DNA from: Parcubacteria group bacterium Greene0714_7
Lineage (GTDB): Bacteria; Patescibacteria; Paceibacteria; UBA9973; UBA2103
Reading direction: 5' to 3'
Length of the DNA: 64,000 nt
Assembly (NCBI GenBank): GCA_007378985.1
Contig: VMHB01000003.1
Location: 62,001 to 126,000, forward strand
Made by a program: the position numbers and the translations under genes. Shown one piece after another: positions 49,613 to 57,743 of the stretch. The first letter of the stretch is position 1; each line of letters begins with the position of its first letter. Below the pieces are notes generated by a model. The model made no database searches. It saw only the letters and a program-made list of their open reading frames with translations, and was not told the origin of the DNA.

Positions 49613-50338
49613 ATGTCTGATCCGCAAAGAAAATACCGAATAGTAAATCCTCCTGGCGAACATCGCATGGAAGGGGATTTTCGTGTCTGTGACCCTGAAA
49701 AAACTGACCACACTAAAGACATGGAGTCGTGGCGTATTTTCAAGATAATGGGTGAATTGATTGATGGATTCTCCATGCTCCGCAAATACCGTCTGGCTGC
49801 GACCTTCTTTGGTTCAGCTCGTTCTCATATGAATCCAAAGATATATGAAGATGCGCGACTGCTTGCGGAGAAGCTCGCTAAATCAGGGTTTGTGGTTATT
49901 ACAGGTGGTGCAGGAGGTGTGATGGAGTCTGCAAGTAAGGGAGCATTTGAAGCGGGAGGGCAATCTGTAGGGCTTAATATCAAACTTCCAACTGAACAGC
50001 ATGTTAATCCCTACCTCACCGACACAGCCCTCTTTAATTATTTCTTCACTCGGAAAGTGATGCTTTCCTTTGCCTCTGAGGTATATATCTACTTCCCGGG
50101 CGGTTTTGGGACTATGGATGAGTTGTTCGAGATTTTGACCTTAGTTCAAACTAACAAAATCAAGCGGATTCCTATAATTCTCTACAATAGGGAATACTGG
50201 ACACCACTCCTCAACTTCTTTAAAGAACACCTCCTCGTTAAGTATCAGACCATCAACAAGGAAGATTTAGACCTTTTTGTGGTGGCTGACACTCCTGAAG
50301 AGGCTCATCAGGCAATTTTGACTCTGGTTAAATGCTGA
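49613..50338 (+). CDS. LOG family protein (TIGR00730-like nucleotide phosphoribohydrolase)
   Basis: Rossmann-like fold, 241 aa. Signatures TFFGSARSHMNP, VVITGGAGGVMESASKGAFEAGG (the usual GGGxGxM) and PGGFGTMDELFEILTL. The family releases cytokinin-type bases from nucleotide monophosphates in plants; the bacterial substrate is usually unknown. TACACT ends 6 nt before the ATG. Confidence 0.9.
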   Translation: MSDPQRKYRIVNPPGEHRMEGDFRVCDPEKTDHTKDMESWRIFKIMGELIDGFSMLRKYRLAATFFGSARSHMNPKIYEDARLLAEKLAKSGFVVITGGAGGVMESASKGAFEAGGQSVGLNIKLPTEQHVNPYLTDTALFNYFFTRKVMLSFASEVYIYFPGGFGTMDELFEILTLVQTNKIKRIPIILYNREYWTPLLNFFKEHLLVKYQTINKEDLDLFVVADTPEEAHQAILTLVKC

Positions 50339-50343
50339 AATAA

Positions 50344-50407
50344 GCCACTAGCCACTCGGGTTTAGGGTTTAGGCGACGCCTCGTCGGTTCCGTAGGGAAC
50401 AAGCCTC
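50344..50407. repeat. family B repeat plus CGACGC hairpin module
   Basis: CCACTCGGGTTTAGGGTTTAGG, then GGCGACGCCTCGTCGG and TTCCGTAGGGAAC. The last 30 nt match the minus strand of 4157-4185 with paired changes in the stem (GGTTCC/GGAAC versus GGATCC/GGATC). Confidence 0.65.
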
Positions 50408-50583
50408 ATCGTTTTCGCGGGAGGGTTCAACGTCGAAAATATCTTAAAAACCTCTATTTCCTCATCAGCATTTCTATGGCTCTGTAGAGCCGTAGAAGAG
50501 TGTTTTTTGGTTCCGCAAGCCTTGACACCAAAAGTTCCCAGTGCTAGCGTAGTGAGGTAGTCGGCTTTCGGGCCGGCTTTTTT
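50408..50583 (+). ncRNA. possible structured RNA ending in a terminator
   Basis: No gene here. Stems seen: CTATGGCTC/GAGCCGTAG (50474-50496), TTTTGGT/ACCAAAA (50507-50533) and the terminator AGTCGGC/GCCGGCT (50559-50578) with TTTTTT. No known RNA recognised. The 90 nt from 50584 to 50673 shows nothing else. Confidence 0.3.
50559..50583 (+). terminator. intrinsic terminator
   Basis: AGTCGGC-TTTCGG-GCCGGCT followed by a T run. Confidence 0.75.
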
Positions 50584-50673
50584 AGTACCCCAATTTCGAT
50601 TATTACGAAGGGGGACTCAAAGCAGGTTTACATCATCACTAACGGCCCCTATGGGCCAAAATCATTAAATCGT

Positions 50674-51105
50674 ATGTTCTTACCAATTATGCTATTGCTA
50701 GCAAGCGTTGCCATGTCTACGCCCACAGCACTTTCTACGACCACAAACCCAGAAGGTCCAAAGGTGGAAACCTTAGGACAGTATGTGAAGCAGTACTACG
50801 CTGATACGCCTATTTTGGCCGATATAGCATGGTGTGAGTCCAGAATTCGTCATGTCGATAAAGAGGGCGATATATTGCGTGGCGTCGTCAATCCTAAGGA
50901 TATAGGGGTGATGCAAATTAATACCAAGTATCATGAAGAGCAAGCAGAGGCTATGAATCTCGACTTGCACACCCTTGACGGTAACCTTGCCTACGCTAAG
51001 CGTTTGTATGAGAAAGAGGGTACGAAGCCTTGGGCATCTTCTAAAGCTTGTTGGGGACCCCTCTCAAAGAAATCAACAGAAGGAGCTACGCTGGCTCAAA
51101 AATAA
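50674..51105 (+). CDS. lysozyme-like/transglycosylase SLT domain protein
   Basis: A 143-aa secreted protein: signal peptide (FLPIMLLLASVAMSTPTALS), then a compact lysozyme-like domain with catalytic Glu in IAWCESRIRHVD, GVMQINTKYHEEQAEAMNLDLH and LDGNLAYAKRLYEKEG, ending PWASSKACW. Two Cys (WCES and KACW) may form a disulfide. Role: cutting peptidoglycan glycan strands outside the membrane. Confidence 0.85.
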   Translation: MFLPIMLLLASVAMSTPTALSTTTNPEGPKVETLGQYVKQYYADTPILADIAWCESRIRHVDKEGDILRGVVNPKDIGVMQINTKYHEEQAEAMNLDLHTLDGNLAYAKRLYEKEGTKPWASSKACWGPLSKKSTEGATLAQK

Positions 51106-51154
51106 AGTTTTTCAATACAGAATTGATTACTCAATATCCGCCCTTAGGCGGGTA

Positions 51155-51183
51155 TTGACATATACATCAATCTAAGGTACAAT
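51155..51183 (+). promoter_or_regulatory. sigma70-type promoter of the HtrA-like gene
   Basis: TTGACA (51155-51160), 17-nt spacer, TACAAT (51178-51183), then ATG at 51194. The frame's ATG at 51182 lies within the -10, so it is not the start. Confidence 0.75.
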
Positions 51184-51193
51184 GCAAAGAATT

Positions 51194-52132
51194 ATGAATG
51201 AAGCACATACAGAAAAGACTCCATTGGAGCGTACTGTCGAGCGTGTGGCACACTCGGTAGTTAGTGTGAAGGTTTTTAAAGAAGTTAAAGGGTCAGTGCA
51301 TCCAAAGAATCCCGAACGAACACAGGAGTCTCACTGGGTTCCAACAGCTGAAGGGAGTGGCTTTTTTGTATCAAAGGATGGAATGATTGTGACTAATAGG
51401 CATGTCGTTTCAGGTGGTAGCCAAGATGAGGCTCTGGTGGTGCAATTGGATTCAAAGAAAAAACTAACGGCAGAAGTTTTTTATATAGACCCCGTGCGTG
51501 ACTTTGCACTCTTGAAAGTTGCAGGAACTAAACATGAGCCACTTACCATTGGGGATTCAGATAAGGTAAAGAGAGGAGCAACAATTACAATTGCTGGGAA
51601 CCCTCTTGGTGTAGGAGGAAGTTTTTCTCAAGGGACTGTTACTTCAGTACCTGATGGCCATGAACAATTCGCCTTCAGAACAGATGCTGACATTCGTTCA
51701 GGAAGTTCTGGTGGGGTTATGCTTAATGCAAAAGATGAAGTCATAGGTATCAATACCTTTGCAAACCTCGATCAGACAGGTTCTATTGGTGGTGCTATTC
51801 CCATTAATGAGGTTAAAGTGATTATTGAACATCCTCGTGTTTTTCAGGGAATACAAGCACTCTTCCAAGAAATACGCATAGAGCGTGAAGCAGAAGAACC
51901 AATCTCGCTCGAGACAGCATTCGGTTTTGCTTTGCAAGGTCTGGAGATAATTTTCAAACAAGAGCTTTCGTCTCAGGGACGAGAAGTGTCAATGAAAGAA
52001 ATTATGGCTGATGTAGCGGTTCAGTATTATTTTTCCGAGATGTTGAAGTCTGCTCGTTCATCTAAGTATCAAGAAGCATTAGAGAAGAAATTTGGAGTTT
52101 CGTTTTCTTCTACGCCAGCTTCAAAAAAGTAA
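51194..52132 (+). CDS. trypsin-like serine protease (HtrA/DegP-like, no PDZ)
   Basis: S1C-type protease, 312 aa from MNEAHTEKTP. Catalytic His in VTNRHVVSGG, Asp in PVRDFALLKV, Ser in IRSGSSGGVML. After the protease domain there is a helical tail (about 215-300) instead of a PDZ domain, and no signal peptide is visible, so it may be cytoplasmic or tethered otherwise. Best promoter of the second half of the window lies just upstream. Confidence 0.88.
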   Translation: MNEAHTEKTPLERTVERVAHSVVSVKVFKEVKGSVHPKNPERTQESHWVPTAEGSGFFVSKDGMIVTNRHVVSGGSQDEALVVQLDSKKKLTAEVFYIDPVRDFALLKVAGTKHEPLTIGDSDKVKRGATITIAGNPLGVGGSFSQGTVTSVPDGHEQFAFRTDADIRSGSSGGVMLNAKDEVIGINTFANLDQTGSIGGAIPINEVKVIIEHPRVFQGIQALFQEIRIEREAEEPISLETAFGFALQGLEIIFKQELSSQGREVSMKEIMADVAVQYYFSEMLKSARSSKYQEALEKKFGVSFSSTPASKK

Positions 52133-52150
52133 ATTGTGGAATAGGAAGTA

Positions 52151-52184
52151 TTAAAAAACCTCCCCGAATGGGGAGGTTTTTTAA
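52151..52184 (+). terminator. bidirectional intrinsic terminator
   Basis: TTAAAAAACCTCCCC/GGGGAGGTTTTTTAA around GAAT, between convergent protease and doxX genes. Confidence 0.9.
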
Positions 52185-52193
52185 TAAAAGCAT

Positions 52194-52601
52194 TTAGTAG
52201 CTCTTTTTTGCGAGCATGGCGTCTAAACTGTATTTGCCTGCACCGTGAGCCATGAGGACAAGCATGCCTCCTATAATTGAGACATTCTTCCAGAGCATTA
52301 TCATGTTCACTGGATTGGTGAAGTCAGTGTGGAAGTAGTAGGTAACCGGAATAAGAAAGAGGGCAATAGCGAGAGCTACCCACTTTGTTTTGAATCCTAT
52401 AACAAGCATAATTCCACCGAGAAGTTCTATGACAATTGCAAGTACTATTGCAAGTTCAGGGAAGGGAACCCCGGCAGAGGCTGCATAAGCAACCATGCCT
52501 GCAAAACCAGAAATCTTAGTAAAACCAAAAATCACGAAGATGCCTGCAAGAGCGAGGCGACCAACAAGTGCTAAAGCGGATGCGTATTTATCCATACTCA
52601 A
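52194..52601 (-). CDS. DoxX family membrane protein
   Basis: A 135-aa four-helix membrane protein: LALVGRLALAGIFVIFGFTK, the GVPFPELAIVLAIVIELLGG segment and FKTKWVALAIALFLIPVTYYFHTDF are typical of DoxX/DoxD. Often linked to redox or thiosulfate metabolism, but most members have no defined role. Confidence 0.9.
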   Translation of the reverse strand: MSMDKYASALALVGRLALAGIFVIFGFTKISGFAGMVAYAASAGVPFPELAIVLAIVIELLGGIMLVIGFKTKWVALAIALFLIPVTYYFHTDFTNPVNMIMLWKNVSIIGGMLVLMAHGAGKYSLDAMLAKKSY

Positions 52602-52624
52602 AAAACTAAAATAATAAGGTGATT

Positions 52625-52793
52625 CTAGGGCATGTTCGGAAACCCGCGGTACCCAAGCCGAACTGTCTATTTTTGTGGCGAGACACCGAGCTGGAGTCCG
52701 AAATGTACTGTAAGTACTTAGAGGACGAAGCGAGTGTGTTGTAGTCCAAAAATAGACGGTGCAGGCAGGGGGAGGTTTCCAGACATGCCCTAG
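52625..52793. mobile_element. 169-bp MITE-like element with terminal inverted repeats
   Basis: Ends CTAGGGCATGTTCGGAAACC (52625-52644) and GGTTTCCAGACATGCCCTAG (52774-52793) match at 18 of 20 positions. A second inner pair GTCTATTTTTG (52665-52675)/CAAAAATAGAC (52747-52757) is perfect. No reading frame inside. Confidence 0.75.
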
Positions 52794-52838
52794 TATAACA
52801 GCTGAACTTCGAGTGCCCAGACTAGGCTCTAGTGAGTA

Positions 52839-52876
52839 CCCATGTTGGACCTCCGAGGTCCAACATGGGAGGGTTT
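52839..52876 (+). terminator. strong hairpin with T run
   Basis: CCCATGTTGGACCT/AGGTCCAACATGGG, loop CCG, then AGGGTTTTT. Lies downstream of the minus gene 52891-53181 and the MITE. Confidence 0.75.
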
Positions 52877-52890
52877 TTCATTTTGTTTCC

Positions 52891-53181
52891 TCACTTCTTT
52901 TGTTCAGGGTTTTCTCCTCCAGATTTGGATGTCCAAGGGCTTAAGACGGGTTCGTTGGGGAGACGATCATCAAACTTGATGTTATTTTTCTGCTCTATTT
53001 CTTCTACCTGTTGAGCGATTGCTTTGGCAATCATTTTTGCAGCGGGCAAGGGGAGTAAGAAGCATGAGGTTGTCTGACCCGACTCTACCGCAAGGTGCAA
53101 GAGCCCATTTATAACTCGAACATTAACGGTATCAACAAAAAGCTTTGAAGGAACGGAGTTGAAGTCAAATTCTTGTGGCAT
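52891..53181 (-). CDS. hypothetical protein, 96 aa
   Basis: Start MPQEFDFNSVPSK at 53181. Middle part NVRVINGLLHLAVESGQTTS and LPAAKMIAKAIAQQVEEIEQ has the beta-strand then helix layout of DUF3467-type proteins, though I cannot confirm. Acid/amide-rich C-terminal tail. 250 nt of plus-strand DNA beyond its start up to 53432 holds no convincing gene. Confidence 0.6.
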   Translation of the reverse strand: MPQEFDFNSVPSKLFVDTVNVRVINGLLHLAVESGQTTSCFLLPLPAAKMIAKAIAQQVEEIEQKNNIKFDDRLPNEPVLSPWTSKSGGENPEQKK

Positions 53182-53432
53182 AGCTGTAATTGTTACGAAT
53201 AAGATGCAGTATAGCAAAATAGCGTTCGAGCTATTGAAATGAAAATTAACTATTACTATCCTTTAAGAAGGCGAGTATGACGATGGCAAAGAATGCCAAG
53301 TTAAGCCAGTGACTTATATCATTTTCTATCATTCTTAATGCTCTCACAACTAAAGAATTCAGTAAAGCCTTTTAGGCGCTCTCAGGTGTGCATTATTGAC
53401 ATTGTCGTAAAGGATAGTATTGTAAAAAACAT

Positions 53433-53621
53433 ATGGGACAAGGAAGTTTTGATAAAGAATCTTTTTCAAAGCCTAGTAGGATTTTTAGAGGTACGCGGAT
53501 TAAAGATGGGGACAGAAAATTTTCTCCTGTTGGAAGTGCTAGTCGTAACAGTCATCAAAAGAAAAATTACAACGCAAACAAAGATCGCCTTGCAACTCAG
53601 GGTGTTTTAGATGACGAGTAA
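53433..53621 (+). CDS. small basic hypothetical protein, 62 aa
   Basis: MGQGSFDKESFSKPSRIFRG with many Ser, Lys and Asn (SASRNSHQKKNYNANKDRL). The overlapping frame from 53338 reads less like protein. TAGTAT lies upstream in the leaderless position. No family recognised; such low-complexity basic proteins may bind RNA. Confidence 0.5.
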   Translation: MGQGSFDKESFSKPSRIFRGTRIKDGDRKFSPVGSASRNSHQKKNYNANKDRLATQGVLDDE

Positions 53622-53668
53622 GATTACAGTCAAAGAAAAAAAATCGGTTTTAATATAAAATATTTACT

Positions 53669-53812
53669 ATGGCTAGTGAATCAGTAGAGGTCAGACTCCT
53701 AAAAGATCGGGTGCGGTCCTTAGAGAGTAGGGTAAGTCAGATGGCTCGGGCTCTTTCAGAGTTAACTCCTTCTACTCCTGCAAAGAAGAAAGTAGTAAAT
53801 AAAAAAAAGTGA
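53669..53812 (+). CDS. small coiled-coil protein, 47 aa
   Basis: MASESVEVRLLKDRVRSLES to SQMARALSEL forms a clear heptad-like helix, followed by a Lys-rich tail (AKKKVVNKKK). TATAAAAT lies shortly before the ATG. Unrecognised. Confidence 0.5.
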   Translation: MASESVEVRLLKDRVRSLESRVSQMARALSELTPSTPAKKKVVNKKK

Positions 53813-53929
53813 CACTTGAAGCTTGTTAGCAATGGAAACATCGTTTCTTTCCGTCCTCGATACTTTGTTGTGCTTTAGTCTATAGGGAATAGGATTAGGA
53901 ATACTTCGCACAATATATCTTTTACGAAG

Positions 53930-54121
53930 TTAATATAGAGGGAAACTCGGCTTTCTCTGAACTTTGGATTTGAGCTCTTTAGGTATCACTTCATACATAT
54001 TTATCTTGGATCCATATCTTATTTTACTTGTCGTGCTACCTCTCAAGTTCTCTAGGGATACTGAATTATCTTTTTGATTATCTATCCAGGAGAATTTAAA
54101 GCTTTTGACTCCCCTCTCGAG
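53930..54121 (-). pseudogene. open stretch without start, possible gene remnant
   Basis: A 63-codon minus-strand frame (ending IPKELKSKVQRKPSFPLY) is open between stops but has no early ATG; the only one gives 23 aa. Composition looks protein-like. It may be a remnant or chance. The surrounding 53813-54158 stretch shows nothing else. Confidence 0.2.
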
Positions 54122-54158
54122 CTATTGCTTAAATTTAAATATGTTGTCTAATATAGTA

Positions 54159-54193
54159 ATTTAAAAACCCTCCGAGCTGGAGGGTTTTTAAAT
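54159..54193. terminator. bidirectional intrinsic terminator
   Basis: ATTTAAAAACCCTCC/GGAGGGTTTTTAAAT around GAGCT. Confidence 0.9.
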
Positions 54194-54211
54194 AGAATAG
54201 CCTGAGATTCT

Positions 54212-54451
54212 TTAGACCATTGGCTTTGGTCCGCCCATGCACCAAGCGCATTCTTTCTTGTGTCCTAGTACAAGCCAGAGTGCTGAGAGTCCTACAAGGA
54301 CATATACAACCCATTCCACCATTGGCCACGTGCCAAGGAGCATGCTAACGACATTCCAGTCGCTACCCATAAAACCACCAAGGCCTACGAGACCCCAATT
54401 GAGTCCGCCTACTACAAGGAGTAGGAACGCAAGCATATGCAAATACTTCAT
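54212..54451 (-). CDS. DUF378 membrane protein
   Basis: A 79-aa protein with two membrane helices; the family motif GGLNWGLVGLGGF is at 15-27, and VYVLVGLSALWLVLGHKKE is the second helix. It ends with a Cys pair (CAWCMGG). DUF378 function is unknown. Confidence 0.9.
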   Translation of the reverse strand: MKYLHMLAFLLLVVGGLNWGLVGLGGFMGSDWNVVSMLLGTWPMVEWVVYVLVGLSALWLVLGHKKECAWCMGGPKPMV

Positions 54452-54574
54452 ATAAATATATTAATTATCTAAAACTATTAATAATGACTTTACCAATACA
54501 TTGAACACCCAAAACACCACTCTCTGGGGTTTTGAGACCTCTGGTGTGGATTGTTTATTTATCTTTCTTTTTCC

Positions 54575-54612
54575 TTCTCTAGAACCTAAAACCTAGTACC
54601 TAGAACCTTCTT
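54575..54612. repeat. family C repeat
   Basis: TCTAGAACCTAAAACCTAGT and ACCTAGAACCTTC at the 3' end of the M23 gene. Confidence 0.6.
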
Positions 54613-55978
54613 AAAGGTATTTCATCGGATTCAAATAGGCCTCCGTAGGGGCTACTGGCATATAGGCTCCAGCACACTTTGTTATTGATTTCACATCACC
54701 AAGCTTAATAATTTTAACGGCACTTGCCACATATACGCTGAAATGGAGATGTGGTCCGGTGGCGTATCCTGTTTTACCGCTGTACCCAAGGAGGCTCCCT
54801 GTGCCTACTGTAGAGCCCTTAGAGACGCTAATGACTGACAGGTGGGCATAAATAGTGCCTAGGCCGTTATTGTGACGCACATACACCCATTTACCATAAG
54901 AGTAGCATCCCCGGAAAAGATCGGTATTACCAGTATCGACAACGACACCTCCCAAGGCTGAAACAATAGGCGTTCCTTCAGGTGCTCCAAAATCTACACC
55001 GTTGTGACCTTTGCCATTGTATGCACCACTTTGAGCGAATGCAGTATTGCCAAAGTATTGCGTAAGACAATATATATTTTTGAATGTATTGGTGCGATCC
55101 CTACAGCGAAGCATAAAGGCAGAATCAAGTGGAAATGAAAGAACCCCACTACCTGCCTTTGGGATACTTGTTGGATCAAGTGTGTATTTCAGGCTTGCTT
55201 CGTAGTCATTAAGTTGTTTTTCAAATTGAGCTTTTGCGGCCTGTTTATCTGCAAGTAGTTTTTGGAACGCAGATTCCTTATTTTTTGTCTGTGCAAGTAG
55301 TGTGGCCTGCTCGTTGCGATTTTGATCGAGAAGTATTTTTTGATCAGACAATTGCTTTTTCAAAGACAGAAGTTTCGCTTTCTCTTTTTCTGTAGCGCTA
55401 TAGTCCACCGTAAGAGATTCTTTTGTATTTTGAAGATCAATAACTTCATTTCTGAGAACATTACTGAGTTGTTCTACACGATCTACTTCTTGCCACACTT
55501 CGATCATCTCATCTGCGCTCAGGAGTTGTTCAACTATCGTGGTCTCACCTATCTGATAGAGAGCTTGGAAAGATTGCTCCATTGTCTTCTTGGAAGTTTC
55601 TATACGTTTTGCTTTATCATCAATAGCCCCACCGAGACGTTTGAGCTGTAGTGTTGCCGAAGCAATTTTATTTTCTGTAACTGAAATGGTTGCTCCTATT
55701 TTTTTTCTAGAAACATCAATTCTGTTTACTTCTCCTTGCAGTGTTGTTTTTTCCCCGGCTATTTGATAGAGCGTGCTTTCGTACTGTGCAATTTCTTTTT
55801 CCAATGCTGCGATTTTGGCACTCTGTTCAGCTATTTTTTCTTGGATGTCTGAGGTAGTATCACCAAAAACTATCGTAGGTGAAGTTTGAGAAAATCCTAG
55901 AATCCCAAAAAACAAAAAAAGTCCGATAAAAACCGATATAAAAGAAACAGAACTCTTAAATAGAGGTATCCATTTCAT
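54611..55978 (-). CDS. M23 family murein hydrolase (EnvC/NlpD-like)
   Basis: A 455-aa exported protein: N-terminal helix/signal (VSFISVFIGLFLFFGILGFS), a long coiled coil from about 40 to 270 (SAKIAALEKEIAQYESTLY ...), and a C-terminal M23 domain with the zinc motif HNGVDFGAPEGTP and HLHFSVYV. The coiled coil plus LytM layout resembles EnvC, which acts in cell separation. Sits 2 nt from gltX on the same strand. Confidence 0.9.
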   Translation of the reverse strand: MKWIPLFKSSVSFISVFIGLFLFFGILGFSQTSPTIVFGDTTSDIQEKIAEQSAKIAALEKEIAQYESTLYQIAGEKTTLQGEVNRIDVSRKKIGATISVTENKIASATLQLKRLGGAIDDKAKRIETSKKTMEQSFQALYQIGETTIVEQLLSADEMIEVWQEVDRVEQLSNVLRNEVIDLQNTKESLTVDYSATEKEKAKLLSLKKQLSDQKILLDQNRNEQATLLAQTKNKESAFQKLLADKQAAKAQFEKQLNDYEASLKYTLDPTSIPKAGSGVLSFPLDSAFMLRCRDRTNTFKNIYCLTQYFGNTAFAQSGAYNGKGHNGVDFGAPEGTPIVSALGGVVVDTGNTDLFRGCYSYGKWVYVRHNNGLGTIYAHLSVISVSKGSTVGTGSLLGYSGKTGYATGPHLHFSVYVASAVKIIKLGDVKSITKCAGAYMPVAPTEAYLNPMKYL

Positions 55979-55980
55979 TG

Positions 55981-57426
55981 TTATCCGAGGGCACGAATAG
56001 CGTCTTCAATACGGGTTATTGTTTCTTTCTTACCTATGACACCCGCAATGGTAAATGGGTCAGGGGATTTACCTCTACCTGAAAGCGTAAACCTAAACGG
56101 CCACAGCACAAGTCCCCTGCCCTTTTCTTCTGCGTATGGCCAAACAACCTCTTTAATTTTTTGATCATGCCATTCAGAATCGTTCAAGGTATTAAGGAGT
56201 GACATAACTTGCTTCAAGCGTGTCGCAGTTCTTTGCTTATCCATATCATCTTTTGGTAATAGTCCTGAGACTGGGTATGTGGGTGCCTCTGCATAAAAGG
56301 AAAATTCTCCTGCTTCATCCATGTCTTTCAATTCAGAGAAGGTTTGTATGCGTTCACGCATAAGAGGGACAAGACTTTCAAGAAGATTCTTTTTATTAAG
56401 TGCGGTGTACGTTTCCTTTGAAAGAAACAGAGAGGCGTGCTTCAAAAATTCATCAGAAGATAATTTTAGGATGTGTTCCCTATTAAACCATTTGAGCTTC
56501 ATCTCATTGAAGGCTCCCCCGCTCTTTTGGATTTGATCCACGCTGAACCGCTGTATTAATTCGTCTTTTGAAAATATTTCCTCATCGGTTCCTGGGTTCC
56601 ATCCAATGAGTGCGAGGTAATTCACCATAGCACTCGGAAGATAGCCTTCAGTTTTGTATTCAAGAACATCTTTTGCGCCATCTCGTTTTCCTAATTTTTT
56701 AGTGCGATCGTCGCGAAGTATGGCAGGGAGTGTTACAAAGACAGGCGCTGGAACACCAAGGGCATCGTACAAACTAAGAAATCGTGGCGTTGAAGAAATA
56801 AATTCGTCCGCACGAAAAATATGAGTAACACCCATGAGGTGATCGTCAACAATGTGTGCAAAGTTATACGTTGGGTATCCATCGCCCTTCATGAGAATGA
56901 AGTCATCAAGAGCTTCTTCGCCCGCTTCAAGTTCACCTCGGACAGCGTCATTCCACTCGTATCTTTTTATTTCCGGTACCTTAAAGCGAAGTGGTGACTT
57001 CCCGTCCCATACAGAAAATGTTTCGGGGCGATGATCTCGAAATAAAAACGGTCGTTTTTCAGCTTTAGCCGTTTCTCTAAATGCCGTTATTTCATCATGA
57101 GTGTACGGATCGGGATACGCATGGCCCGCGTCCATGAGCTTCTGTGCAAATGCTCTATATGAGTCCATTCTCTCTGATTGAATGCAAGAACCGAAAGGCC
57201 CTGGTTTGTCGGGGCCATATTCCCAATCAATACCAAGCCACGAAAGAGAGTCTTGAATATGTTGAATGGAGCCTTCTATTGCCCGAGCTTGATCGGTATC
57301 CTCGATACGGAGTATTAGCGTGCCTTCATTTTTCTTGGCAAAAAGATAGGCAAATAGTGCCGTACGGACACCGCCGATATGCATAAAGCCTGTGGGACTG
57401 GGAGCGAAGCGGGTAATTACTTTCAT
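55981..57426 (-). CDS. gltX: glutamyl-tRNA synthetase
   Basis: Class I synthetase, 481 aa. HIGH motif in FAPSPTGFMHIGGVRTALFA, KMSKS in KLGKRDGAKDVLEY, helical anticodon domain at the end. No GlnRS or gatCAB is in the window, so discrimination cannot be judged. Preceded (on minus) by two family E hairpins. Confidence 0.95.
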   Translation of the reverse strand: MKVITRFAPSPTGFMHIGGVRTALFAYLFAKKNEGTLILRIEDTDQARAIEGSIQHIQDSLSWLGIDWEYGPDKPGPFGSCIQSERMDSYRAFAQKLMDAGHAYPDPYTHDEITAFRETAKAEKRPFLFRDHRPETFSVWDGKSPLRFKVPEIKRYEWNDAVRGELEAGEEALDDFILMKGDGYPTYNFAHIVDDHLMGVTHIFRADEFISSTPRFLSLYDALGVPAPVFVTLPAILRDDRTKKLGKRDGAKDVLEYKTEGYLPSAMVNYLALIGWNPGTDEEIFSKDELIQRFSVDQIQKSGGAFNEMKLKWFNREHILKLSSDEFLKHASLFLSKETYTALNKKNLLESLVPLMRERIQTFSELKDMDEAGEFSFYAEAPTYPVSGLLPKDDMDKQRTATRLKQVMSLLNTLNDSEWHDQKIKEVVWPYAEEKGRGLVLWPFRFTLSGRGKSPDPFTIAGVIGKKETITRIEDAIRALG

Positions 57427-57443
57427 AGAGCTTAGTGTATAGG

Positions 57444-57590
57444 TTACCGTCTAACGAGTCGAGGGGAAAGAAGACTTTCTTTTTTCCCGAGCGAGAGCTG
57501 ACGGAAAGTCAGCTACTGATTTACAGCCTAACGAAGCGAGTGGGAAGAGGGACTCCCCCTCTTCCCCGAGCGAGTGACAGCTATAAAGTC
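57444..57590. repeat. two tandem family E hairpins
   Basis: First: CTAACGAGTCGAG, stem GGGAAAGAA/TTCTTTTTCCC, CGAGCGAGAG, outer ACCGT/ACGG. Second: CTAACGAAGCGAG, stem GGGAAGAGGG/CCCCTCTTCCC, CGAGCGAGTGA, outer AGC/GCT. The same layout occurs at 4015-4090. Confidence 0.75.
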
Positions 57591-57597
57591 TCTTTAT

Positions 57598-57743
57598 AGG
57601 TTTTAGGTGCCAGTTTTTTTAGTTTTTAACGGTATAGTATAATTTAACGATCGTTAAATTATACTATACCGTTCCCTTTTGTCTTTATTTGATTTAAGAA
57701 ATTTAAAAAGCTGAAACCCTGGAAGCTATACTCTGGCACCTAG
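57598..57743. repeat. composite element: family C arms around palindrome A
   Basis: AGGTTTTAGGTGCCAG (57598-), palindrome copy 5, TTTATTTGATTTAAGAAA (the inverted form of the TTAAATCAAAT flank), then GCTGAAACCCTGGAAGC and CTGGCACCTAG. The element is reversed relative to copies 2-4. Confidence 0.75.
57628..57673. repeat. family A palindrome, copy 5 (46 bp, perfect)
   Basis: AACGGTATAGTATAATTTAACG and complement. The outermost bases (AACGG/CCGTT) differ from the CTG/CAG of other copies but still pair fully. Confidence 0.93.

Noticed and set aside
50408..50583. SRP RNA, tmRNA or RNase P RNA
   Set aside because: None of their conserved core sequences could be found; only generic hairpins and a terminator are visible.
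53338..53610. 90-aa plus-strand frame overlapping 53433-53621
   Set aside because: The 62-aa frame has a better start context and composition; both cannot be equally real.
216..57673. Family A palindromes as a CRISPR array
   Set aside because: Copies are tens of kb apart with no regular spacers, and no cas genes are present.
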